Below, one piece after another: positions 1 to 7,220 of a DNA stretch of 22,884 nt. Source of the DNA: JAADDG01 sp964450755 (lineage in GTDB: Bacteria > Campylobacterota > Campylobacteria > Campylobacterales > JAADDG01); assembly GCA_964450755.1 (NCBI GenBank), contig CAYVDJ010000008.1, forward strand, positions 1 to 22,884, given 5' to 3'. Each line of letters opens with the position of its first letter. Within the stretch, counting starts at the first letter, position 1. Below the pieces are notes generated by a model. That model made no database searches, was not told the DNA's origin, and saw nothing but the letters and a program-made list of their open reading frames with translations. Made by a program: the position numbers and the translations under genes.

Positions 1-1
1 A

Positions 2-77
2 TGGTGGTCGATATAAGACTCGAACTTATGACATCTACCTTGTAAGGGTAGCGCTCTACCAACTGAGCTAATCGACC
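2..77 (-). tRNA. tRNA-Val(UAC), distal copy
   Basis: Read on the minus strand this folds as a full cloverleaf with a 7-bp acceptor (GGTCGAT/ATCGACC), discriminator A and encoded CCA. The anticodon loop is CTTACAA, giving anticodon UAC (valine). The T stem is ATAAG/CTTAT. It is the last tRNA of the array inside the window. Compared with the copy at 269-344 it differs in paired positions of the acceptor and T stems, with pairing kept, so both copies look functional. Confidence 0.97.
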
Positions 78-89
78 GTGAAATGAAAA

Positions 90-165
90 TGGTGACTCGT
101 GTTGGATTCGAACCAACGGCCACCTCCTTAAAAGGGAGATGCTCTACCGACTGAGCTAACGGGTC
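90..165 (-). tRNA. tRNA-Lys(UUU), distal copy with acceptor mismatch
   Basis: Minus-strand cloverleaf with anticodon loop CTTTTAA (anticodon UUU, lysine) and encoded CCA. The 5' acceptor arm is GACCCGT and the 3' arm ACGAGTC, which leaves a C4-A69 mismatch (window positions 162 and 97). The copy at 354-429 has ACGGGTC and pairs perfectly. The D loop also differs by one base. It may still function, because a C-A pair in the acceptor stem is often tolerated, but it looks like the diverging copy. Confidence 0.96.
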
Positions 166-182
166 ATAAATAAAAAATAAAG

Positions 183-259
183 TGGCGCAGTTGACGAGAC
201 TCGAACTCGCGGCCCCCTGCGTGACAGGCAGGTATTCTAACCAACTGAACTACAACTGC
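183..259 (-). tRNA. tRNA-Asp(GUC)
   Basis: Minus-strand cloverleaf of 77 nt with acceptor GCAGTTG/CAACTGC, discriminator G (the aspartate identity base) and encoded CCA. The anticodon stem is CCTGC/GCAGG with loop CTGTCAC, giving GUC. It sits between two Lys-Val pairs. Confidence 0.97.
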
Positions 260-268
260 ACTTTAAAA

Positions 269-344
269 TGGTGGTCGCTATAGGACTTGAACCTATGACA
301 TCTACCTTGTAAGGGTAGCGCTCTACCAACTGAGCTAAGCGACC
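269..344 (-). tRNA. tRNA-Val(UAC), proximal copy
   Basis: Minus-strand cloverleaf with acceptor GGTCGCT/AGCGACC, T stem ATAGG/CCTAT, anticodon loop CTTACAA (UAC) and encoded CCA. It is the second tRNA in the transcript. Compared with the copy at 2-77, the changes in the acceptor and T stems preserve base pairing. Confidence 0.97.
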
Positions 345-353
345 AAATGATAA

Positions 354-429
354 TGGTGACCCGTGTTGGATTCGAACCAACGGCCACCTCCTTAAAAGGG
401 AGATGCTCTACCGGCTGAGCTAACGGGTC
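354..429 (-). tRNA. tRNA-Lys(UUU), proximal copy
   Basis: First tRNA of the minus-strand array. The acceptor GACCCGT/ACGGGTC is fully paired, the anticodon loop CTTTTAA gives UUU, and CCA is encoded. It begins about 35 nt downstream of the predicted transcription start. Confidence 0.97.
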
Positions 430-439
430 ATATTCCTCT

Positions 440-460
440 TTTTCAAGTTACCCTTGAAAA
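440..460 (-). other. Leader hairpin of the tRNA transcript
   Basis: An 8-bp perfect inverted repeat, TTTTCAAG (440-447) and CTTGAAAA (453-460), with a 5-nt loop lies between the promoter and the first tRNA, beginning a few bases after the predicted start. It may be a 5' stability or processing structure. It has no U tract on the transcribed side, so a terminator is unlikely. Confidence 0.5.
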
Positions 461-469
461 GGAGTTGAA

Positions 470-498
470 ATTATATACAAAAAAAAATTCAATGTCAA
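470..498 (-). promoter_or_regulatory. Consensus sigma70 promoter of the tRNA array
   Basis: On the minus strand TTGACA (493-498) and TATAAT (470-475) are separated by exactly 17 bp, a perfect match to the sigma70 consensus. Campylobacterota promoters usually lack a recognisable -35, so such a match suggests very strong constitutive expression, as expected for tRNAs. Transcription should begin near 463. Confidence 0.9.
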
Positions 499-514
499 GA
501 GAATTTTTGAGATT

Positions 515-1606
515 TTAGAAAAAAATTTCATTTTTGGTTTTTATCAAAAGTTTAAAGGCGTAAATAGCGGCCTGTTTTTGGATATAGTTTCGGTCTCCTC
601 TGAAAAAAAGTCTCTCTACTATCTTCTCTCCCTCTTTTGCCTGTGCCCCTATATAGACGGTTCCTACCGGTTTTTCCAAACTTCCTCCGCTAGGTCCTGC
701 TATTCCGCTTACTGCCATGGCAAAATCGGCTCCTGTTATTTTCAAAGCACCGTCCAACATTTCACTTACGCACTGTTCACTTACTGCCCCGAAGTTTTTT
801 AGAGTCTCTTCAGAGACCAAAAGCCAATGCTCTTTTATCTTGTTGTCATAAGTTATAAGACTCCCTTTGAATATGGAAGAGACGCCCTCATGGGAAGTTA
901 TCATACTTGCTATCAAACCTCCCGTACAGCTTTCCGCACATGTTATCTGTCTGTTTGCTTTTAAAAGTTTCTCTATCGCATAGGTGATGATACTTCTGTT
1001 TCTTATTATTTTCGCAGGAAATGTTTGGCAAAGGGTATTTAAAAACTGTTCTATCTCTCCGTATCTCTTTTTTTGTACTCTTACAAAAACGGTTTCATCT
1101 ACGACGGTGGAGTATGACAGTTTCAGATCATAACTTGCGGCAACAGGATCCAAAAGAGTTTTACAAGATTGTGCATCCATATCTATAACAAAAAAGAACT
1201 CCTCCTCATTTTGGCTGTTTATCAAAATTTTGGGAAGACTCTTTCTCTCTTCCACAAGCAGAACATTGATAATACTCTCTTTATATTTTACTATATAACT
1301 CTCTTTTTCATAGGATAACACTTTTGAAGGCAGAAGCATCTGCTCTTTTAATTTTAGATTGTCCTGTGTCAGAGTGGATATAATTTTTCCTACAAGATTG
1401 AAGCTCTTTTTTGATGAGAGAATAAGCAGATGGGTAAACGAAGATGCCAGTTCTTCAAGGATCAAAAAGAGTTCTTTGTCTCCGTTATCTATAAAAAAAG
1501 TGGCGTTTATTTTGCCGATTTTGTTTCTTACCTCTTTTTGCATATAGTCAACTAACGGATAATTATATCTGATATTTTCACCTATTATCAAAAGAGCAGT
1601 TTTCAT
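515..1606 (-). CDS. CinA/PncC-family protein with degenerate N-terminal domain
   Basis: This 363-residue protein has a well-preserved C-terminal CinA domain (about 205-355), the nicotinamide-nucleotide amidase fold (PncC) that deamidates NMN to nicotinate mononucleotide in pyridine-nucleotide salvage. Visible motifs are CAESCTGG (223-230), containing the serine thought to be the nucleophile, and SGIAGPSGG (300-308). The first 200 residues occupy the place of the CinA MoCF-like domain, but its hallmarks are gone: the expected GDELL near the start reads GENIR, and the TGGLGPT region is replaced by LSSKKSF. The amidase is therefore probably retained while the N-terminal pyrophosphatase activity is doubtful. 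The ATG at 1606 is supported by AAGGAT upstream. The gene ends about 85 bp before the tRNA array on the same strand, with no clear terminator between. The family call is firm; whether the N-terminal domain acts is unknown. Confidence 0.85.
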   Translation of the reverse strand: MKTALLIIGENIRYNYPLVDYMQKEVRNKIGKINATFFIDNGDKELFLILEELASSFTHLLILSSKKSFNLVGKIISTLTQDNLKLKEQMLLPSKVLSYEKESYIVKYKESIINVLLVEERKSLPKILINSQNEEEFFFVIDMDAQSCKTLLDPVAASYDLKLSYSTVVDETVFVRVQKKRYGEIEQFLNTLCQTFPAKIIRNRSIITYAIEKLLKANRQITCAESCTGGLIASMITSHEGVSSIFKGSLITYDNKIKEHWLLVSEETLKNFGAVSEQCVSEMLDGALKITGADFAMAVSGIAGPSGGSLEKPVGTVYIGAQAKEGEKIVERLFFRGDRNYIQKQAAIYAFKLLIKTKNEIFF

Positions 1607-1635
1607 TTAATATCCTTGATTATTTAATTTATATA

Positions 1636-1641
1636 ATTATA
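1636..1641 (-). promoter_or_regulatory. Possible -10 box of the CinA-like gene
   Basis: TATAAT on the minus strand lies about 30 bp before the start codon at 1606 and would give a leader of roughly 23 nt. There is no good -35 hexamer at the normal distance, which is common in this phylum. Confidence 0.4.
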
Positions 1642-1739
1642 ACATAATAGATTACTGGCAATTGGCTCTTTTTACAGACAATTTTTGTTCTTATATGAAA
1701 AATGGTTTAAAATTTAACTAAATTGAATATTTATTTAAG

Positions 1740-1745
1740 TATAAT
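1740..1745 (+). promoter_or_regulatory. Possible -10 box of serC-serA
   Basis: TATAAT in an AT-rich stretch about 100 bp ahead of serC, without a consensus -35. If used, transcription starts near 1752 and the mRNA carries a leader of about 93 nt that holds the inverted repeats at 1774-1833. Confidence 0.45.
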
Positions 1746-1773
1746 CCACAAGATAAAATAACATAAAATTATA

Positions 1774-1833
1774 ATATGGGCAAACTGACAAAGCTATGGA
1801 CTGTAAAAGTTTTTAGAGATGCCCATATGTCAG
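1774..1833 (+). promoter_or_regulatory. Structured leader of serC (candidate cis-regulatory RNA)
   Basis: Two perfect pairings are visible in the 5' leader. ATATGGGCA (1774-1782) can pair with TGCCCATAT (1820-1828). CTGAC (1785-1789), inside that loop, can pair with GTCAG (1829-1833), directly after the first stem. The second 3' arm runs into the Shine-Dalgarno AGGAG (1832-1836). The pairs are interleaved like a pseudoknot, but with no linker between the two 3' arms they may instead be alternative states, one of which covers part of the ribosome binding site. A third small hairpin, CT.TAAA/TTTA.AG, fits around 1801-1818. I do not recognise a known riboswitch class. Function is inferred from layout only. 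Confidence 0.4.
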
Positions 1834-1844
1834 GAGAAATATAA

Positions 1845-2927
1845 ATGAAAAGAGTATTCAATTTCAGTGCAGGACCCGCTGCGATACCTACGGAGGTTTT
1901 AAAAGAGGCTCAAGAGGAGCTGCTTGATTTTCACGGTGCCGGGATATCCATCATGGAGTCTTCACACAGAGCAAAAATCTATGATGATGTTCATAACGAA
2001 ACGATATCTTTGATAAAAGAACTTTATAAAGTACCGGATAATTTTTCTGTCCTTTTTTTACAGGGCGGCGCTTCACTTCAGTTTGCCATGGTTCCTATGA
2101 ATCTTTACAAAGGAGGAGTTGCACAGTATGCAGATACCGGAAGCTGGTCAACAAAAGCCATCAAAGAGGCGAAGATACAAAATATAAACTATGAAGTCGT
2201 TGCAAGTTCCAAAGAGAGCGGATATGACAGAATCCCTGAAAATATCAATTTTGACGACAGTGCCGATTTTGCCTATATCACTTCCAACAATACGATTTAC
2301 GGAACCCAGTACAAAGAGTTTCCAAAAACAAAAGCGCCTCTTGTTATAGATGCATCAAGCGATATTTTTTCAACACCGGTTGATTGGAGCAGAATCGGCA
2401 TTATGTTTGCAGGAGCTCAAAAAAACGCGGGACCTTCGGGACTGACTATCGTTATCATCAGAGAAGATTTGATAGAGAGAGTAAAAGAGAGTGTTCCCAC
2501 AATGCTCAGATACAAAACCCATGCGGAAAAAAATTCGCTTTTCAATACTCCTCCGACTTTTGGAATATATCTTTTAAATCTTATTATGAAATGGTTAAAA
2601 TCAAAAGGCGGTATAGAGGGTATCAAAGAATTGAATGAGAAAAAAGCAAAAATACTTTATGATGTTATAGACAACAGTAACGGTTTTTATGTAGGACATG
2701 CCCAGAAAGATTCAAGATCGTTGATGAATGTGACTTTCAACATCAAAGACAAAGATGCCGACCTTGAAGCCAAACTCGTAGAACTTGCCAAACAAAACGA
2801 TATGATAGGACTAAAAGGACACAGATCGATAGGAGGACTCAGAGCTTCCATATATAATGCGATGCCGATAGAGGGTGTGGAAAAGTTAGCCAAATTGATG
2901 CAGGATTTTGCAAAAGAGAATCAGTAA
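1845..2927 (+). CDS. serC: Phosphoserine aminotransferase
   Basis: SerC converts 3-phosphohydroxypyruvate and glutamate to 3-phosphoserine and 2-oxoglutarate, the second step of serine synthesis; the same enzyme usually also serves pyridoxal phosphate synthesis. The 360-residue length is standard. The N-terminus FNFSAGPAAIP, the HGAGISIMESSHR stretch (30-42) and the PLP-lysine motif AGAQKNAGPSG (K193) are typical. It is a cytosolic fold-type I PLP enzyme. The ATG at 1845 follows the SD sequence AGGAG at 1832-1836, and the preceding in-frame codon is a stop. It is followed 12 bp later by serA, so the two enzymes of the pathway are co-transcribed. No serB is in the window. Confidence 0.97.
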   Translation: MKRVFNFSAGPAAIPTEVLKEAQEELLDFHGAGISIMESSHRAKIYDDVHNETISLIKELYKVPDNFSVLFLQGGASLQFAMVPMNLYKGGVAQYADTGSWSTKAIKEAKIQNINYEVVASSKESGYDRIPENINFDDSADFAYITSNNTIYGTQYKEFPKTKAPLVIDASSDIFSTPVDWSRIGIMFAGAQKNAGPSGLTIVIIREDLIERVKESVPTMLRYKTHAEKNSLFNTPPTFGIYLLNLIMKWLKSKGGIEGIKELNEKKAKILYDVIDNSNGFYVGHAQKDSRSLMNVTFNIKDKDADLEAKLVELAKQNDMIGLKGHRSIGGLRASIYNAMPIEGVEKLAKLMQDFAKENQ

Positions 2928-2939
2928 AAGGATAAAACA

Positions 2940-4106
2940 GTGTATAAAATAAGAACTTTAAATAAAATTTCTCCAAAAGGACTAAGTCTTTTTCCTCTGG
3001 ATAATTATGAAGTATCCAGTGAGATATCAAATCCCAATGCAATAGTTCTAAGAAGCTACAAAATGCACGATATGGAGCTTCCTTTGAACCTCAAAGCCAT
3101 AGCAAGAGCGGGTGCGGGAACAAACAATATACCGATAGAGAGATGCACACAGCAGGGAATTGTCGTATTTAACACACCCGGAGCCAATGCAAATGCGGTA
3201 AAAGAGATAGTTTTGGCATCCATGCTTTTGGCTTCAAGAGGAATTGTTGAGGGAATCACATGGGTACAGAGTATCAAAGACAAAGGTGATGAGGTTCCAA
3301 AACTTGTGGAAAAAGAGAAGTCCAATTTTGCCGGAAATGAGCTAAAAGGCAAAAAACTGGGACTCATAGGACTTGGAGCCATAGGAGCGCTTGTTGCAAA
3401 CTCTGCTGTGGATCTTGGAATGGAGGTTATAGGATATGATCCTTATATTTCCGTAGATGCGGCATGGAGACTCTCTAGTAAAATCAAAAAGGCTACAGGA
3501 CTTGAAACGCTTTTAAAAGAGGTGGATTATCTGAGTATCCATGTTCCTTTGATGGAGAAAACAAAAGGTTTTCTAAACGAAGAGAAATTTTCGATGATGA
3601 AAGACGGAATCAAGATCATCAATTTTGCAAGAGGCGCTCTTGTAAACAATGATGATATCAAAAAAGCTCTAAATTCGGGTAAAGTTTCCTGCTATGTTAC
3701 CGATTTTCCTGAAGCCGAACTTTTAGGGGTAAAAGGTATTATTCCGATTCCTCATCTTGGAGCTTCCACAAAAGAGTCTGAAGAAAATTGTGCCGTTATG
3801 GCGGTGGAGCAGATAAAAGACTTTTTGGAAAACGGAAATATTAAAAATTCCGTAAACTTTCCGGGTTGTGAACTTCCAAGAACGACAAATACTCCAAGAA
3901 TTACAATAGCAAATAAAAATATACCAAATATGATAGGCGAGATCACAGGAGTTCTTGCAAAAAACAACATCAACATAATAGATATGATCAATAAAAGCAG
4001 AGGGGATATAGCATACAATATTATAGATGTGGAAAACTCTCTCCCAAAAGAGGTGATAGAGAGTCTAAACGGGATAGAGGGCGTTATAAAAGTAAGAGTT
4101 ATCTAA
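2940..4106 (+). CDS. serA: D-3-phosphoglycerate dehydrogenase, short form with ACT domain
   Basis: SerA oxidises 3-phosphoglycerate with NAD+ to 3-phosphohydroxypyruvate, the first step of serine synthesis, feeding SerC. The start is GTG with AAAAGGAT ahead of it. The 388 residues show the Rossmann motif GLGAIG (144-149), the catalytic arginine in NFARGAL (R231), glutamate in FPEAE (E258) and histidine in PHLGAST (H272), then a C-terminal ACT domain (about 320-388, beginning near ITIANKNIPNMIGEI) likely to bind serine for feedback control. This is the compact type of about 390 residues, not the type of about 525 residues with an extra intervening domain that is common in Campylobacter. Co-transcribed with serC. 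Confidence 0.93.
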   Translation: MYKIRTLNKISPKGLSLFPLDNYEVSSEISNPNAIVLRSYKMHDMELPLNLKAIARAGAGTNNIPIERCTQQGIVVFNTPGANANAVKEIVLASMLLASRGIVEGITWVQSIKDKGDEVPKLVEKEKSNFAGNELKGKKLGLIGLGAIGALVANSAVDLGMEVIGYDPYISVDAAWRLSSKIKKATGLETLLKEVDYLSIHVPLMEKTKGFLNEEKFSMMKDGIKIINFARGALVNNDDIKKALNSGKVSCYVTDFPEAELLGVKGIIPIPHLGASTKESEENCAVMAVEQIKDFLENGNIKNSVNFPGCELPRTTNTPRITIANKNIPNMIGEITGVLAKNNINIIDMINKSRGDIAYNIIDVENSLPKEVIESLNGIEGVIKVRVI

Positions 4107-4108
4107 TC

Positions 4109-4136
4109 ATCAAAGAGCGTTAAATCGCTCTTTGAT
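4109..4136. terminator. Shared hairpin terminator between serA and ribA
   Basis: A perfect 11-bp stem, ATCAAAGAGCG (4109-4119) and CGCTCTTTGAT (4126-4136), with loop TTAAAT lies between the convergent ends of serA and ribA. The U tract on the plus side is weak (a TTTT a few bases later) and absent on the minus side. The position makes a bidirectional terminator the simplest reading. Confidence 0.75.
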
Positions 4137-4143
4137 AACGGTT

Positions 4144-4707
4144 TTAGAGCATATGCCCCATCTTCTCTTTTTTTGTTTTTAGATACTCTTTGTTGTATTT
4201 GTTGGATTCTATAATAATGGGAATCCTTTTTATTATTGCTACATTTTTCAAACTCTCTATTTTTTTGGGGTTGTTTGTCAAGAGATTTATTCTGCTTATC
4301 CGAAAATGGTGCAGGATAAATTCCACTATCTCATAAGTTCTCTCATCTGCGGCAAAGCCCAACTGGTGGTTGGCTTCTATCGTATCAAGACCTTTATCCT
4401 GAAGAGCGTAGGCATTTACTTTGTTCAAAAGTCCTATGTTCCTTCCCTCCTGTCTTAGATAGATAACCATTCCTCCCTCTTTTTCTATATAGTTTAAAGA
4501 AAATTCAAGCTGATCTCTGCAATCGCATTTCAAACTTCCCATGGCGTCTCCTGTCAGACATTCGCTGTGGACTCTGACGGTTACCGTATCTTTTAAAGGC
4601 TCTTTGAAAATTGCCAAATGTTCTTTGCAACCCTCTTTAAAAGCTTTTATTTTAAAATTTCCAAATCGGGTCGGAAGGTTTGCTGTATTAGAAATTTTTA
4701 TATTCAT
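4144..4707 (-). CDS. ribA: GTP cyclohydrolase II
   Basis: RibA opens the imidazole ring of GTP to give 2,5-diamino-6-ribosylamino-4-pyrimidinone 5'-phosphate, formate and pyrophosphate, the first committed step of riboflavin synthesis. The 187 residues contain the zinc-binding cysteines C50, C61 and C63 (SECLTGDAMGSLKCDC) and the substrate-binding motif RQEGRNIGL, followed by the typical LLTNNPKK segment. It is the stand-alone form without a fused RibB domain. It is divergent from hemB across 77 bp, and no FMN riboswitch is visible upstream. Cytosolic. Confidence 0.95.
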   Translation of the reverse strand: MNIKISNTANLPTRFGNFKIKAFKEGCKEHLAIFKEPLKDTVTVRVHSECLTGDAMGSLKCDCRDQLEFSLNYIEKEGGMVIYLRQEGRNIGLLNKVNAYALQDKGLDTIEANHQLGFAADERTYEIVEFILHHFRISRINLLTNNPKKIESLKNVAIIKRIPIIIESNKYNKEYLKTKKEKMGHML

Positions 4708-4784
4708 CTGTTTTACATCTCTTTTATGGTAAAATAATATCTTTTTTAAAATTGCGCTAATATTACCAAAAAATAGGAAAGAAG
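4708..4784. promoter_or_regulatory. Divergent promoter region ribA / hemB
   Basis: This 77-bp AT-rich spacer must carry both promoters. Candidate -10 boxes are TATTAT on the minus strand (4734-4739) for ribA and TAATAT on the plus strand (4758-4763) for hemB. Neither has a convincing -35. The hemB ribosome binding site is AGGAAAGAAG just before 4785. Confidence 0.45.
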
Positions 4785-5759
4785 ATGTTTAAAAGATTTA
4801 GAAGACTAAGATTAAATAACAGATTAAGAGACCTGCTTACCGAAACCGTTATTACAAAAAACGATTTTATTTATCCTCTGTTTGCAAAAGAGGGAGAAGG
4901 GATCAAAAAAGAGATAGATTCCATGCCGGGAGTTTATCAGATGAGTATCGATGAAATTATAAAAGAGTGTGATGAGCTTAAAAAGCTCGGATTGTATTCT
5001 ATTATACTTTTTGGAATTCCCGATGTAAAAGACAGTATAGGAAGTGATGCACTCTCTGATCACGGAATCATAGCAAAAACGATAAAAGCTGTAAAAAAAG
5101 CACATCCTGATATGTTTGTCGTTACTGATCTTTGTTTTTGCGAATATACCGATCACGGTCATTGCGGTATTTTGGATATGGAACACGAAACGGTAAACAA
5201 TGATGCCACTTTGGAGATACTTGGCAAACAGGCGGTTATTCACGCAAAAGCGGGAGCGGATATGATAGCGCCAAGCGGTATGATGGACGGAATGATCATA
5301 GCTATAAGAGATGCTTTGGATAATGAGGGATATGAAAATCTTCCTATTATGAGTTATTCAACCAAATTTTCAAGCGCATATTACGGTCCTTTTAGAGATG
5401 TAGCGGAATCGGCTCCGAGTTTTGGAGACAGAAGAAGCTATCAGATGAATCCTGCAAACAGAAGAGAGGCTGTTTTGGAGTCTTTGGAAGATGAGATGGA
5501 GGGAGCAGATATATTGATGGTAAAACCTGCTCTTGCATATCTTGATATCATAAGAGATATAAGAGAGCATACAAAACTACCTCTTGCCATATACAATGTC
5601 AGCGGTGAATACTCCATGCTAAAAGCTGCCGCAAAAGCCGGTGTTATAGATTATGACAGGGTTATGATGGAAACAATGTTGGGATTTAAAAGAGCCGGGG
5701 CGGATATTATCATAAGCTATCATGCCAAAGAGGTGGCTCAAATCCTGGATAAATCTTAA
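4785..5759 (+). CDS. hemB: Delta-aminolevulinic acid dehydratase (porphobilinogen synthase)
   Basis: HemB condenses two 5-aminolevulinate molecules to porphobilinogen in tetrapyrrole synthesis. The 324-residue protein has the zinc-type metal site DLCFCEYTDHGHCG with C117, C119 and C127, and the two active-site lysines K194 (SYSTKFSS) and K247 (LMVKPALAY). It is cytosolic and octameric in known relatives. It is the first gene of a packed operon that also carries hemN, so two haem-pathway steps share a transcript. argF follows 12 bp later. Confidence 0.97.
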   Translation: MFKRFRRLRLNNRLRDLLTETVITKNDFIYPLFAKEGEGIKKEIDSMPGVYQMSIDEIIKECDELKKLGLYSIILFGIPDVKDSIGSDALSDHGIIAKTIKAVKKAHPDMFVVTDLCFCEYTDHGHCGILDMEHETVNNDATLEILGKQAVIHAKAGADMIAPSGMMDGMIIAIRDALDNEGYENLPIMSYSTKFSSAYYGPFRDVAESAPSFGDRRSYQMNPANRREAVLESLEDEMEGADILMVKPALAYLDIIRDIREHTKLPLAIYNVSGEYSMLKAAAKAGVIDYDRVMMETMLGFKRAGADIIISYHAKEVAQILDKS

Positions 5760-5771
5760 AGGGACTGCCAA

Positions 5772-6707
5772 ATGAGACATTTTTTATCATTAAAAGATTA
5801 CACAAAAGAGGAAATTTTAGAGATTATAAAACTCTCACTGCAAATAAAAGACAACTTAAAAAGAGGGATGAGAAATCCCTATCTTCACGGACAGACTCTT
5901 GCTATGATTTTTGAAAAATCAAGCACAAGAACGAGAGTGAGTTTTGAGGTCGGAATGTATCAGCTTGGAGGTCATGCTCTTTTTCTCTCTTCGGCAGATT
6001 CACAACTCGGACGCGGAGAGCCTATGAGAGATACGGCAAGAGTTTTGAGCAGAATGGTTGATATGGTTATGATAAGAACATATCTTCAGGAATCTTTGGA
6101 AGAGTTTGCAAAGTATTCAACTGTTCCCGTTATAAACGGTTTAACAGACAGATTTCATCCGGTACAGCTTTTGGCTGATTATATGACTATCATGGAATAC
6201 GGATATGATAAAAATCTGGTAGCCGCTTATGTGGGAGACGGTAACAATATGGCACATTCATGGCTGATGTTGGCATCAAAAATGGGTTTTGAACTCAGGA
6301 TTGCCACTCCCAAAGGTTATGAGGTGGACGGATCTGTTTTGGAGGAGGCATTAAAGTTTGCAAAAGAATCAAATGCTAAAATAATCATTACAGATGATCC
6401 AAAAGAGGCGGTTAAAGGATGTAATGTAGTAACTACCGATACATGGGCATCGATGGGGCAGGAAGATGAAAAGAGCAAAAGAGAGATCGATTTTAGAGGT
6501 TTTATCGTAGATAATACTCTTATGAAAGAGGCAAAAGAGGATGCTCTTTTTTTACACTGCCTTCCGGCTTACAGAGGATATGAAGTCAGTGAGGATGTAC
6601 TAGAATCAAAACAGAGTGTGGTATTTGATGAAGCTGAAAACAGACTTCACGCCCAAAAGGGGCTGATGGTCTGGCTTGATAACAAGAGGAGAAATAATGC
6701 AAAATGA
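5772..6707 (+). CDS. argF: Ornithine carbamoyltransferase
   Basis: ArgF makes citrulline from ornithine and carbamoyl phosphate in arginine synthesis. All family signatures are present in its 311 residues: the carbamoyl-phosphate loop STRTR (51-55), HPVQ (129-132), the ornithine-binding DTWASMG (223-229) and HCLP (262-265). Length is standard. The 3' end overlaps the next gene by 11 nt, indicating translational coupling. It sits between hem genes, an arrangement I recall from Campylobacter jejuni. Confidence 0.97.
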   Translation: MRHFLSLKDYTKEEILEIIKLSLQIKDNLKRGMRNPYLHGQTLAMIFEKSSTRTRVSFEVGMYQLGGHALFLSSADSQLGRGEPMRDTARVLSRMVDMVMIRTYLQESLEEFAKYSTVPVINGLTDRFHPVQLLADYMTIMEYGYDKNLVAAYVGDGNNMAHSWLMLASKMGFELRIATPKGYEVDGSVLEEALKFAKESNAKIIITDDPKEAVKGCNVVTTDTWASMGQEDEKSKREIDFRGFIVDNTLMKEAKEDALFLHCLPAYRGYEVSEDVLESKQSVVFDEAENRLHAQKGLMVWLDNKRRNNAK

Positions 6708-7191
6708 TATAAAAAATCATGATGCTTTGATGGAACAGATAGAGATTTTATCACAAAATTTAGGATTGCCAAAAAAGAGTGAAAGAACAATTTTAAAACT
6801 GAAAAACAGCAACTCTCCCGACATGAAAACATTAAATCTCGTGAGTGGAAGTTGGGAATCGACAGGACCATGGTTTATCGTCGATGAAAAAAACAAGATC
6901 CATACCGCTTTGCCGGTTGAAGCCACAATCAGACTTATAAACTCTTTGAAAAAAATTCAGGAGGAGAATTTCAATCTCAAACTTGAAAAAAGTATCTGGC
7001 AGAATGTTCCGATAGATTTTGAAGATGTCTGGGTGGTGGCAATGGATGAGATAAGAAAAATGGCGAGAGAATCTGATAATAAACATATTTTAAATATCAA
7101 TATAGACAAACTTCTAAAAAAGATCAAAAAAGAACATCCGAATCTTTTTATAGATATGCAAAAATTTTTGTTACAGCAGCAACAGACTTAA
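6697..7191 (+). CDS. UPF0763 (DUF2603) family protein
   Basis: A 164-residue soluble protein matching by recollection the Campylobacterota-restricted UPF0763 family, whose function is unknown. A TTG in the same frame exists 21 nt upstream, but the ATG at 6697 is preferred because AGGAG lies 6-8 bases ahead of it. Recognisable features are the central LVSGSWESTGPWFIVDE segment, a helical middle and a basic, lysine-rich C-terminal part ending in a QQQQT tail. There is no signal peptide or membrane segment. It overlaps argF by 11 nt and precedes hemN by 29 bp; its constant place in this operon is the only functional hint. Confidence 0.8.
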   Translation: MQNDIKNHDALMEQIEILSQNLGLPKKSERTILKLKNSNSPDMKTLNLVSGSWESTGPWFIVDEKNKIHTALPVEATIRLINSLKKIQEENFNLKLEKSIWQNVPIDFEDVWVVAMDEIRKMARESDNKHILNINIDKLLKKIKKEHPNLFIDMQKFLLQQQQT

Positions 7192-7220
7192 TATAAATAA
7201 TAAATTAGGATATAAAACAA

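Noticed and set aside
578..802. Plus-strand frame inside the CinA-like gene
   Set aside because: It is antisense to a well-conserved domain and encodes a low-complexity, unrecognisable peptide.
1774..1833. GGGCAAAC and CAAAGC strings reminiscent of the cyclic-di-GMP-I (GEMM) aptamer
   Set aside because: The P2 hairpin with its GNRA loop and the remaining conserved segments are absent, so the resemblance is too short to call a riboswitch of that class.
4708..4784. FMN riboswitch upstream of ribA
   Set aside because: The ribA leader is far too short and contains none of the conserved RFN segments.
6676..6696. TTG-initiated extension of the UPF0763 gene
   Set aside because: The ATG at 6697 has a strong AGGAG at the proper distance and the extension lies wholly in the argF coding end.
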